NCBI GenBank assembly: GCA_006384855.1
Contig: VCJN01003237.1
Location: forward strand, 25,729 to 89,728
Reading direction: 5' to 3'
Length of the DNA: 64,000 bases
Source of the DNA: Tetraselmis striata
Taxonomy: Eukaryota > Chlorophyta > Chlorodendrophyceae > Chlorodendrales > Chlorodendraceae
Below the pieces are notes generated by a model, which saw nothing but the letters and a program-made list of their open reading frames with translations, was not told where the DNA came from and ran no database searches. The position numbers and the translations under genes were made by a program. This document shows positions 45,083 through 55,440 of the stretch, piece by piece (the stretch's first letter is position 1; every line of letters begins with the position of its first letter).

Positions 45083-46112
45083 CGTTCACGCGTTGCGACC
45101 ACCACGTTGCTGCCTTTGAATACTCGCTGGCAGGCATCTGCTTGGTGGCTGTACAACGGGTACTGCCGGCAGTCTCGCAGCACCTGCTCCAGCAGCGGTG
45201 AAAGCCTGGCCAATGGGGAGTACATGGTAAGGCGGATCAGCGGAGGGGGAGCGGAGCTGCATGTATTGGCGGGCTGTTTGGGAAGGCCCATCCAGGCTGG
45301 ACACTGTCAAGGATGGGCAGGCATGCTCACCCGTCAACTGCCCCGGTCCGTTTGGCCACCGCTTTCTTTTGGTGAACGTACTTTATCTGCCCCTTCCTGC
45401 TCAGCCCCCGCAGCGTGTCGATCCCAGCGTGCAGCCGCGGCCTCCTGGGCCCAGCGGGTGTATCTAGCTGCGACTGAGAGCTGTCCTCCTGGATGACATA
45501 ATCACGCCACTCGTCGTCCGACTGCGGACTGCAGCTCTTGAGGTTGTCACCCTCGGCCGCTGCGGACGTGGACGAGCTTGGTCTATCAGGGCTGCGGAGG
45601 GCGGCTGAATGTCCTTGGCTCACCGATGGGGTGCCGAAATCCCGCCAGCCGGGGCCGCGCGTGCTACACCCCGCCGGCCCCGGCTCGCCACGGAAGCCAT
45701 TGAGCGTGCTGAGGGCGTTCCGCTTCACCACCGGCGACGGCGCGGCGGCCCCGCCCTCCGCGCGCCTCTTGGTCGCAGCCCCCCCTCCCTTGCGCGCCGT
45801 CCCCAGCTGCAGACCAACGAAGACATCGGCGGCATAGCTCAGTTCAGCAGACCGCGCCCGGCCGCGGCCAGCCGAGTAACGCGCCCGGACGACAACAGCG
45901 CGGCGTTCCTTCCCGCTGCGGCCTGGCGGCGGGGTGTTGACTGTCCTGCCCTGGAGCACACACAACCGCTTGCCAGGCGACCGCTCGATCGCCCGCCCCC
46001 CCCCCCGCCCCCCCCCGCCCGCCCGCCAGCAACCCCGCGCGGCGGCCACCACCTGCTGCAGGATTCTTGGACGGAACGGCTCCTCTACGTCCGCGTCGCT
46101 GTCGTTCGGCAT
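38206..46112 (-). CDS. HRQ1: HRQ1-type ATP-dependent 3'-5' DNA helicase (RecQ4-like), two frameshifts
   Basis: Superfamily-2 helicase in DNA repair and crosslink tolerance. Seventeen exons: 46112-45331, 45205-45090, 44988-44888, 44341-44199, 43801-43639, 43169-43022, 42768-42583, 42429-42370, 41841-41620, 41297-41232, 40935-40806, 40556-40393, 40208-40113, 39808-39531, 39115-38804, 38616-38594 and 38454-38206. About 1078 residues, as in yeast Hrq1 (1077). Motifs in order: ATPTASGKS (Walker A, exons 2/3), IFLFPLKALARDQL, VIMTNPDML, FIVIDEAHHYR (DEAH box), IAASATIGNP (III), VATNALELGIDVGELD (V), LWQQAGRAGRR (VI), then DHYYMAHPHEYF and EEALIDTDNP typical of HRQ1. The C-terminal DUF1998-like zinc segment is CRCARGCPSC. 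The N-terminal exon (~260 residues) is disordered and basic. One surplus base lies near 44318-44320 and one near 39060-39070. Exon 16 is only 23 bp; intron 12 appears to use a GC donor. Confidence 0.9.
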
Positions 46113-46630
46113 AGGGGGTACTCTCAGCTCCGCGCGAGCACTGCAGGGCGCCCGTCGTGAGGTGCATCACCAGTGCAAGTGGAAGCTGCCAGGTATATGG
46201 TGCGACGGAATCCCTGCGCTGCCCGCTTCACGTTGTCTAATATTTCTTTGACCCTGCCTTTTCGGGACTACAGATTGAGTGATGTCGTTAGTTCTGTTTG
46301 TAGTGCGGTTTTGTGAAAGCCCCCATGTAATTAAATAAATAACAGATTGAGTGGGACCAATCCATACGTGGCAACATGGCAACGACCCTCCGGGGGACAC
46401 TACAGGTACGACAGGTAGGGACCCGGAAATATCCACACGGCCGTCAACGGCAAGATGCCCGGTAAACAGAGGACCCTTGCAAGCCCACACCCTTGTTATG
46501 GGCTGGGTTTGGCCAAAGAAATTCCCCAGACCGAACAATTACCGCTAGATGCCGGTGAATGCGGCCGATCTAGCGGCCGTCACGGGCATCTAAGAATTGG
46601 TCGCTTCGGTAGCGATCTCGGTGAAAGTTA
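46113..46630. other. HRQ1 upstream region
   Basis: Presumed promoter and 5' UTR of HRQ1, then non-coding sequence up to a TIR element. No motif can be assigned. The open frame at 46167-46538 (-) has no recognisable domain. Confidence 0.45.
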
Positions 46631-47433
46631 AGGCCTATATGACACGGGACGTGCTCTACCGGTTGACCGCTCTACCGCCATAATTTCTACACGCACAGCG
46701 AGCCACGTCGCAAAAAGTGCAATTCGGCCGTAGAGCGGTCACCCCTAGAGCGGTAGACCGGTCTAGCATTTCGGCGGTAGGGTTTCATCGGTAGCTACCG
46801 ATGTCACCCCCCGCCCTACCGCTCTACCGCTCTATTTTGAACGCGGCACCCTGTCGCTGGGGATATTCATCGCACTCCCCCTCGCCCGCCGCTCCTGTAG
46901 TCCCACCGAAACTTCGCGCGGGCGGTACACGGATTCCACGCCTCACGGCCATGGCTGCGCGCCCGGAATCGCCCCGCAGGGCGCCACGGGCGGCCAGTCA
47001 ACGTGTATGGATCCTTTCGAGCGCCGTGTGCGCCGGGCGCCTTGCCGTTGTCCCAGCGGCACGTCTCGCCATCCGGTGCGCCCAGCGGGGCGCTGCCTCC
47101 TAGCGTGTTTCTACCGGAAGGGCATCGCCCCGCTGGCCTCGCTGACCCATCTCCATCTGGATCTCATGTCGCGGGCGGACAGCGCTCAACCGACTTGAGC
47201 CCAGGAGACCGAGCAGCAAGTGCGGCTGGTCCTACGATGCTCGGTAGGGCGGTAGCGGCTAGTTTGACCGGTAGAGCTGTTCCCGTGTCATGCCGTTCTG
47301 AGGGCTGAAAAAGGAACTGAAAAAGTGAAAATACTACATGGGGATTGGCTAGTCGCCATTTGCTTTTCGCGACGTGGCGCGCTTAGCGTGTAGAAATTAC
47401 GGCGGTAGAGCATGTCCCGTGTCATACAGGCCT
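46631..47433. mobile_element. Non-autonomous TIR element, ~0.8 kb
   Basis: The left end (aggcctatatgacacgggac) and right end (reverse complement aggcctgtatgacacgggac) form imperfect TIRs of about 80-95 bp. They share a ctctaccg block and a ccacgtcgc block. The interior is GC-rich with no transposase signature. Many CCGCTCTACCG/CGGTAGAGCGG subterminal words occur near the left end. The target duplication could not be resolved. Confidence 0.7.
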
Positions 47434-48698
47434 AAGTAAAGCTCGCCCCGGGACATCGGCCGAAGCCGCCCCAGCACTTGACCTCCCGTACCAATAGCGA
47501 CTAATTGCAGTCGTAGGTCTGGCATGGGTCGCTAGCCCGTGGACCATTGCATCATTCGAAACGGGCATCAACCGGGTAAACCCATGACACGCCGGGACGA
47601 TATTGCCGAAAGTACATCGACCAGGAATCGAAACTGGGACTTCTCACGTACGAGACTGGGACTTCACGTACGAGACGACCGCTCAACCGAGCGGACAAGG
47701 GATGTAGCCGCTACCAGTACCTTTTTTTTTTAAACCATATGCGGCATGAAGTCCCATAGCATGTCGTGGTCATTGATTGTATATTGCGGTTTTAGTTCCT
47801 GTCATGCGGCGGTACCTCTTGTAATCTGGGCTTGCCCTTTTTGGCACGCCCCTGGCCTTCCTTTTCCGGTTCATGTAATGCCCGAAATCTTTGTACTAAA
47901 ATCCGGTATCCTCCGTATCCATGGTTAATTGTGCTACATTTAAGGTTGGGTGCCCCCCGTAGTCCGGTGACAGGGTATATGCAGGTATTTTTTCGGACAA
48001 TTTTCTCCTGATGGAGCCTACGTCTGAATGACCCCGTGCAATCCCTTTTTGCCGAACCCGGAGAATTCCGCAACTCCGAAAAATAATGCGACTCTTTTTC
48101 TGATAATTATGGCAGGTGCCTCGGTTGCCCTGATTTATCCTCATTTAACCGATGTGAATTCCCGTAACCCGACTTTGGACCTACTTTTCTCCGGCGCCCC
48201 TGCGCAGTCTGATAAGTCCTGATTTTTCATTCTCCATCCGCATATGGCGGTGACCCCCCCCCCCCCCCCCCCCGGGTTCCCGTTCACATCCTGCGGTGTC
48301 TGTATTTATTTATTCTTTAAATGCCGAACTTCTTGATCTGCTTTTGTCTCCCGACTTAGTTGGGGTGGTGTGGTACCCTTCCTAGGGTCATCATACTCTG
48401 CCCTCAACTTCTGCCTCTCGTCCGCCTAGGCCACTGCTACGGCCCCCTGGGGCATGATGCAGTTATCTGGCCTATGTTGCTGCTACTGATGATCTTACTT
48501 GCTGAAATACACGTCGACCTTCCCAATTTATGCCCCAATTTGGGTTTCTTAGCCCTATTAGTGTGTATTTCGGCGTTGATGTTGTTTGCAACAATCTTCC
48601 CTATATTCCCCGCTGCCTTGTGGCTGGACTTGCCGGAATATATAACACGGGGGTGGACGGTGCTGACTCGAATTCGGATAAATGTTGACTTTTAGTCA
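47434..48698. other. Region upstream of a tyrosine-recombinase remnant
   Basis: No known protein is recognised. A ~18-base poly-C lies at about 48,256-48,273. The stretch may be the 5' part of the element encoding the recombinase, but no boundary was found. Confidence 0.4.
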
Positions 48699-49960
48699 TT
48701 GCCGCTTTCTGATCTCCGCCCTATAGGGCACTCAACATGGGCGCAGTCCCTGCGAGCGATGCAGCGCAGCGCTTTTCTGGCGCCCCAAGGCGTGAGCGAC
48801 TGGGGACGTGGCCTTGGCGGCAGTTCTCCGCTCTCTTTGGTGGCGGCCGCCCCGGCTTTCGTGCAGCAATATGCCCTTCGTGCGTCCGCTGCCATGGCTT
48901 CCGTTGCGCGGGTGGCCTCACGTTGCGAGAGACATGTGACTACGCAGCGCCGTCGCGGGATTCTGCGAGAATTCGAAACATGGGCGAGCACCGTGCCCCC
49001 GCCGTTGACCCCTACCCCGGAGACCTGTACCGAATGGGACGTGCTTACTTATATTCTTCGCGGAATATTGGCATCGCCATCATCATGGGCGCAAACTGAT
49101 GCGCGATGGGAGCCGACCCACTTCCCCGGGATATCTGCGACATGCTGTGTCTCAACTAGCGACAGCCCTGCGTGAGCTGGGCGTGCCTAAGCATGCCAAC
49201 CCCGTATATGCCGTGAGCGTCGTCAACTATATGGGCGGTTTTAAACGTGGCCTAATTTGAGCTGGGATACGTGGAGAGTGGCGCCGTGCCGTTGGATTAC
49301 GCGACCCTGTCGGAGCTAGTCCAGTTCATGGACGGTTTGATCTTGCGGGCTGCCGCAGACGTGGTGATCATTGCTGCGGTGCATCGTGATGTGTGCATCG
49401 TGCTGTATTTGTGGGAGACCGCCGCCCGTGGTTTTGAGGCCGGCACTATGGAAGTGACAGATTTTCTGATGCGCGGTGTCGATGTGCTATCTGCGTGGGA
49501 CGCAATTGTTGCGGGTCGTTTGACCGCGGATGACCGCGTTTTGACGGAGCCCCGCTATGGTACCAAGGGGAATCTGACCGCGCACAGCGGCGTAATGGAG
49601 CTGGAGCTGCTGTCCTCCGGCAGTGAGTCGCTTTGCCTGCTCCGTCAGCTAGGCAGGTACGCGACTGCCATGGCTGATATGCCGGGTGGCCTTTGGCCGA
49701 CTTTTTGTTCCGTCCCCTGGCTGCTGGGCGTCCCGCTGGATTTCGGGCCCATGGCATGAGGAGTGCCGCTATGAACTTCCGATTCAAGGGGCACTTGCGT
49801 CCCGCTGGATTGTATAAAGGCCACACCTTGCATGGTGTGAAACGTGGCCATTTGCAGCATGATATCGTTGTGGAAGGCGAGAGTGTTACGCATGCCTCCC
49901 GAGGGCGCCATCGCCATGTGAGAACAACATTAGCATGAATATCCGCAATCTTTGGATATT
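48699..49960 (+). pseudogene. Tyrosine recombinase of a DIRS/Crypton-like element, decayed
   Basis: Three successive frames carry the parts of a tyrosine recombinase. The N-terminal SAM-like part has TQRRRGILREFETWAS (about 48,940-48,990). The core follows: AVPLDYATLSELVQFMDGL, then RDVCIVLYLWETAARGFEAG, whose Arg matches box I (frame 49271-49759). The last part (frame 49693-49938) has NFRFKGHLRPAGLYKGHTLH and HGVKRGHLQHD. Relatives have HGFRRG here, so the catalytic HxxR Arg appears replaced by Lys. No nucleophilic Tyr in the expected setting precedes the stop. Frame breaks lie near 49,075, 49,255 and 49,700. It resembles recombinase-like proteins common in volvocine-type algae; Crypton versus DIRS cannot be decided without the rest of the element. 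Confidence 0.62.
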
Positions 49961-50215
49961 GAGGGGGATGATTGATTTTTGCGATGAGACCAATTTCATT
50001 TGACATTTTTTTGCCTTGGCTCCTGAGTCCTGATGTGTGAGAAACACCTTAACACGGTGCGTTGTATCTGCACGCATAACCTTAATGGTGCCAGGTAAAG
50101 TCGCGCGCCCCTGGATGGCGCTTGTTGATCATTTGTCGCGATCCGCGGGTGTGATGGAGACTGGATATGATGTCCCGATCGGGAATCTTTTTTCGAGAGA
50201 CCGTGATAGGCGTAC

Positions 50216-50217
<2 letters not shown>

Positions 50218-50276
<59 letters not shown>
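50218..50276 (+). repeat. (TG)n microsatellite
   Basis: Almost pure dinucleotide repeat, about 27-29 units, ending in tgcgtgtgt. Confidence 0.97.
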
Positions 50277-50277
<1 letters not shown>

Positions 50278-50403
50278 GTATTTCTAAGTATCATGTGTGT
50301 GCGTATGTATGTGGGGATATGATATGCGCGTTCGTGCGGGCGCGTGTCGTTGTGTTCATGTTGATGTTAATTGACATTATTTGGATGGTGCTGCGTATGT
50401 ACA

Positions 50404-50413
50404 AGTATATATG

Positions 50414-50480
<67 letters not shown>

Positions 50481-50502
50481 CTGTATATGTATATGTATCT
50501 GT
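50404..50502 (+). repeat. (TATATG)n microsatellite
   Basis: Hexanucleotide repeat of about 15 units with two CTG-type interruptions near the right end. Confidence 0.95.
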
Positions 50503-51086
50503 ACATATGTGCATGTGCATGTGGACGTGTAGGCGAGGGTGAATAATATATAGCGGATCCGGATTAGCATTGTTATGCTGCGGCGTTTTGCTGGATGGAT
50601 GCCGCGATCTCTCCGGTGATCCGCTGTGGAATCTGCCGGTGCGTATGGAAACGTAGCTGCGTGATGTCTGTGCTTTGAACTGTGAACCGTGTGAGCCATA
50701 TAGCCTGCTCGACTTTTCGAGCCTTGCGGACTGCAATTTCTGTGGCCTGCGGATCGTATCATCCAGAGAACCCAGTTTCACTGCAGTCCGCGAGTCCAGG
50801 AACCATTGGACTGCATGAGTCTGTTCTTTGTATCCGTCTAAGTGGTAACCTTTTGATCCTTGTTTTGAACCTTTGATCCTTTTGAACCAGGCAGCGTAGT
50901 ACTACTATATATGTATGTCCCGTGGTGCCTCACGACATGTGGGACCCTGAGCTTGTGGTACTGTTATTTCGAGGGAACTTTGTTTTTATTCTTGTGTAGC
51001 CTTTTGACCTACAGTGGGGAAAACCTTGACCCGACTTCCACTGTTCGGACTACCCCATTTGCTTACGCTTTTGGGTGTAGGCACAT

Positions 51087-51213
51087 ATTATATACATACG
51101 TATGTATACACACATATATACACACACACACACATACATACATACATACATACATACATACATGTACATACATTTACATACATATTATATAAATGTACAT
51201 ATACACATATATA
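51087..51213 (+). repeat. (CA)n/(CATA)n compound microsatellite
   Basis: A short AC run is followed by tetranucleotide ACAT units with minor interruptions, about 110-125 bp in total. Confidence 0.92.
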
Positions 51214-53184
51214 GAAACCCCGCGCGTCGCCTGCGAGTTTTCGTCCGAACTGGGTTAAGCTATTGGCTGTACTGATTGCTTGTAGACGGCATGTCATGTC
51301 GTGGCCCGTCGGGCCCGGTGTGGTGTGCCGTCGTTACTGGCTGGGCACTTTATAGAAAATAGCGGCGCGGGCGGCGGGCGTTACGCATAGTGCCATCTCT
51401 GCGACAACGCTCGGCGGACGTCGCCCCCCTTACGAAAATTGCGCCGTTGTCGCGTGTGGGTTTCCTTCATGACCTCCTTAAGTTAGTCCTCGGTACCGCG
51501 GTGATGCGGGCCGTTTAGGTGAGGTGAGCTGGTCGCCGGATCTTGGCGGGTGTGGGCATAGCCTGAGCTGTGACATGACGACCCCAATGACCGTTTCCGA
51601 GTACTAACTACGCCGGTCTATCGGTCGGTACGCAGTGCCGTTCGTCAGTGCGGAGCGTTGGGAGCACAAGCCGTGACGGAGGGCTGGGTTATGGGGGGCT
51701 ATGGCCCACTACGTGTACGCCTGGTCTACACCTGCGGGGATCTTGGTGGCCGAAGTGGGCATGCCCCTGGTGGACCCCTACGGCGGGTACTGCCTTTCCT
51801 ATCTGTACAAGTGCCCGCCCCCGTCGGAGTCGGTGGTCATGTCGGCATACATGCTGCTGCCCCTCTCTTTGATTTGAGCGGGGCCCCGTCTCCGGCAGGT
51901 GCGAGCTCCCCCTCCGGCATGTTGTTCTTCTTTCCGGCCATGGTAGTTGGTAGCCGATAGCTGAAAAACACAAAAGGGGGAAGGGGTGTGGCGTAGCGTG
52001 CCGTGCGTGGTAGCAGGGTGGATATGGAGCTGGGTTTGACGTCGCACTTATATGTGCTTAGTCTGTCCTGCGCCCCGCTATATGTGTAGCGGTGCGTAGC
52101 CCTGCGACCCCCTGTATGCTCCTCTCGTCCCCATGCCTTGTTCATGCGCAACGCTCCGAGCGCTGTCCCCCGACAGCTCCCGTAGTCTCTCTGTTGCTTT
52201 TTTGAATACATGAATATATTTGGCCCGGCGACGTTTAACCTTCCACGGCGTGTACGCTATGTCGCGCTTTGACCAGTGGGGATTGTTACGCCACTTGTAT
52301 CTTTATTTGGCAAGTGTTTCAATGCACGTGCGTGCTTCATATCAGTATCTAATAACAGTATTGCCAGTATCACGGGTACAAGCAGCGACTAGCGACTAAT
52401 CCTTTGCGCTACTCGTAATCCGGACAGACAGGCGAATTGGGACCGGCCAGCCTATAAATCCTTATCCTGACGTCGGCCCATTTTTCAGGTCCTCGTTAAA
52501 GTCGCGACGTACCCCGGTACCGAATAACTGCGTCTTTGTTACGATTTAACTATTGCGGGGCCGCATTTGCCAAAGATGTGAATCTCTTACATTATTGGGT
52601 GTGAGTAGGGCCCACGGCGCGTACTGTCCGCATTGAAAAGGGTAGCATAGCGGGGTGGGTGGGTTGCGCTAGCTGGTCAGCTGGCGCAAAGGCAGAAGGT
52701 GGAGTCTACTCGTGGTGCGGGTGCGTCATGTAGCATTGCTGTCGCATGTTGTCGCTAGCGCCGCTGGACATCGGGAAGTCCAAACGGTACGCGTACTGCG
52801 AGTACAGGTACTGGTAGCCAGCATTTGTGAGGAGATCATGTTAATTTCACTTTCACCACCACCAACTCTGGAGCCGACCATCTCGCCACAACATTCGTTC
52901 AAACTAGAATCTTAACGTTACCAATACCGGTGACAGAATAGCCCGGTGTAATCAAACCTCTATATTACCAATATGACCAGATTATATATATATTATATAT
53001 ATATATATATATACATTTCAAAGTTGAGTATGATTTTGTCAAAAAGATTGCGCAGGCTGCTTTACATGAACAAGAGCCGAAATTGGCAGGAAGGTTAAGT
53101 GCTGAAAGCGTGGAGGGAAAACGGAGTAGTCAGGGGGGGGGGGGGGCGCTGCGTGTAACGCAGCGAAACTGGAAGATGGCAGGC
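51214..53184. other. Gene-poor region
   Basis: No protein family is recognised. A 124-codon open frame at 51837-52211 (-) contains a MAGKKNNMPEGELAPAGDG segment of unknown meaning, perhaps an element's first ORF. An (AT)n tract lies at 52,984-53,012 and a ~15-base poly-G at about 53,133-53,147. Confidence 0.45.
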
Positions 53185-53399
53185 TCAGCTGTTATGGCTA
53201 CCTATATGTCTACTCGTGCTGCACCCAGAAAGGCCGCAACGACAGGTGCCTAGTTCCCGTACCACTGAGCAGCACTGTAGCCGAAAAGCGGTTGGGGAAA
53301 GGAAGGAAACCCCATGAACAAATTTAGAACATTTCAAAGTTGAGTACGGTTTCGCCAGTGATGAGCGAACGGAGAGAGCGGTGGATTGACGGAGAAGGG

Positions 53400-53979
53400 G
53401 TAGCGCCAGGTCATGAAGGGGGCACCGAGAAGGCCACCGCTGCGGAGTCTTGTTGGACTTGGAAGTGGCGGAGGGACGCGATGTGACCGAAGAAGAACCA
53501 CGTACCAGGCGAAGGAAGGACGATGAGGTCGATGTAGTCCGAAACGACGTCGGAGTTAGTGGCCCAGCCTCTTTGGTAGCGAATGCGGGACAATGGAGTT
53601 CCGATGGCGTTAGCGGCAGATGCGGCTCCTTTGCGAAGGCTTTGTGAGCTCGAGGAAGTGCCGGCCGGGGGGGGAGGGGGGGGGGGGGCGCAGCACCGAC
53701 AAGACGAACGGCCGTAGAGAGCCAGTCGGACGTTGTAGCGGCAGTCCAAGACTTAGAATGCTCGCTCGGGGTGACCGCCCAGAAGTTTGTTTCGGCCAAG
53801 GCAGCATGGGCAAGGGGGGTAGACTGTACGTGGTCGATGTAGTGGTGCAGGAGACGCGCAATGCCACTACGCTTACGGTCTGGGTCGTAATGTAGTTGTA
53901 ACAGCTTGGAACAGGTCGGAAATACTATAATGGCCCGTCGTGATTTCGTAATAGACCATATTAGACGAAATACATCCAT
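53400..53979 (-). pseudogene. C-terminal half of a second tyrosine recombinase, broken by a poly-G tract
   Basis: The upstream part (frame 53979-53185) reads RKRSGIARLLHHYIDHVQST and NFWAVTPSEHSKSWTAA. After a proline run encoded by poly-G on the + strand (53,668-53,688), the protein continues in another frame (53749-53411) as SLRKGAASAANAIGTPLSRI and RGWATNSDVVSDYIDL. This matches the R...GGW...Y core of a tyrosine recombinase/integrase. The usual His before SLRKG is Gln here (SQSLRKG). It differs in sequence from the remnant at 48.7-49.9 kb, so it comes from another family. The homopolymer lies inside former coding sequence. Confidence 0.65.
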
Positions 53980-54672
53980 TGTGCACTCGAAAATCCAAGG
54001 CTGGAGCTTTACACATCATGTGCCATATATATGCCGGCATATGGCGCCGCGTATCAGTCCGCGCACTACGCTTTATCGGCGCTGATGCATGGGATAGATA
54101 CGGCACGGGCACGGCACGGGGCGGTTTTTTGAGTCGGGGGAGGAAAATCTATATTAGAAGTCCGAGCATCAATACCGACAGCTAGCCACGCCGGCCGCGG
54201 TGTCTATCGCTTTCAATTATTGGTGCCGCGGGTGGCGGTGGGAATTCTTGCCGGCCGCCACTGCAACTAACGGCGATCCTCTAGGCCTGCGGGCGCGGCC
54301 TCTATTCGGTGGCGGTGGATTTCGGCGGGCTGCCGGCTTTTTGCCGGCTGCCGGATTCTTTCCCTCCGCCGGACTTACCGCCCTTCGTGTGAGAAGGGGG
54401 GAGGGTCAGCCTTCTAGTCCTCCTCCTCCACATCAGCAGCCACGCGTCTACGGCCTTGGCGGCCGCAGTCACAACGCTCGCGTTGTGGCGGATGCTCTTC
54501 GAGCCGGCCTTGGTCAGCGCTGCCTATAGCTCCACGATGGCGTGCGTGGCTCGGCATGTTAGTCGCATCGGCGAGCGGCAACGCAACGCGCGACTTTGGG
54601 CGGCCGGCAAGATACGCCCGACACGTGCACATCCCCTCTATCTACCAGGGGGCGGTACTGCGGGGCGTGGCG
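53980..54672. other. Flank of the chromovirus, no gene recognised
   Basis: GC-rich with GGCGGTGG and CCGGCTTTTTGCCGG repeats (about 54,320-54,350). The open frames are compositionally biased and have no recognised domain. Confidence 0.4.
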
Positions 54673-54677
54673 TGGGA

Positions 54678-55032
54678 TGTAAGTACTTGTGGCGGTACTT
54701 GGTGAAACATGGCTCTATCTACTCGTAGCGTTGGGCGACTTGAGTTGATTGCAGAATGTAATCTGTTACAACATGCTGGTGGCATTGGATATTTATCCTA
54801 TACGGTCCGATTCGGCACGGACCCCGGATAGGCGGCTAATATCCAAAGTTATAGCGCATAATGTATGTTCCACAAAATATTACCGGCGTCTGGTTGTGGC
54901 CGTACCACTAAATAATACGCGTGCTGAAATATCATTAAGGATTACAGCAGTATAGGTGCAATTACTTGGCCATAATCTCGGCGTCGCAAATTTGTGGTGG
55001 TACTAGGATAGTCGCTAGGCGTAACCCTAACA
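54678..55032 (-). repeat. 3' LTR of the chromovirus
   Basis: 355 bp. Read on the minus strand it begins TGTTAGGGTTACGCC and ends AAGTACTTACA. It matches 61004-61327 through blocks such as gtgaaacatggctcta, gcattggatatttatcctat and cataatctcggcgtcgca. Confidence 0.92.
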
Positions 55033-55045
55033 TTCCCACCCCTCT
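55033..55045 (-). promoter_or_regulatory. Polypurine tract of the chromovirus
   Basis: The minus strand reads AGAGGGGTGGGAA directly before the TGTTAGGG start of the 3' LTR. This is the position where plus-strand cDNA is primed in LTR retrotransposons. Confidence 0.85.
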
Positions 55046-55264
55046 GAAAAATGACGAACTGGAAGTGTCTATTCGCGTCGCCGAAGGCCTGGCGCAGATG
55101 TCGGTTGGCGGTGGAAGCGTGATATAGCAATAGCAACAGCAACAGTAGGTGTCAACGCTCCGGGATGGACTCTAGAAAACGCGACGGGTGGCGCGCTCGC
55201 GGGTTGGCGTATTCCTTTGAGCGTAGCGTGTCTTGCAGATGTCGGCTCGCTCGCCCTTGCGAAG

Positions 55265-55440
55265 TCGTGTAGCGCTTCGACACGTCGCAGCGCGTTGTAT
55301 GGCTCCCAGCTATTGTGACTTGAGTCGTAGTTCAGCCAAGCAACGCACCAAAAAGACGAGACTGAGTCCCCGCTTGAACAGATCCTTGCGGCGCTCGATA
55401 GAGAGGTCGAGCACGCGTTCACCGATGAACTCGTCGACAG
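55265..55440 (-). pseudogene. Chromodomain at the C-terminus of the chromovirus integrase
   Basis: The first half in the integrase frame reads VDEFIGERVLDL and GLSLVFLVR. The second half lies in another frame as AWLNYDSSHNSWEPYNALRR followed by VEALHDF. This is the chromodomain pattern 'FLVRW.GY..S.NSWEP...L...E.L..F'. The shift falls in the middle of the domain. Such domains are thought to direct insertion to heterochromatin. Confidence 0.85.

Noticed and set aside
51837..52211. 124-codon frame with MAGKKNNMPEGELAPAGDG as a gene
   Set aside because: No recognised family, no supporting neighbour exons found, and the upstream part is compositionally odd. It may be an element's first ORF.
55020..55032. 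Telomere-like TTAGGG at LTR ends
   Set aside because: A single TTAGGG unit occurs only as part of the conserved LTR terminus, not as an array.
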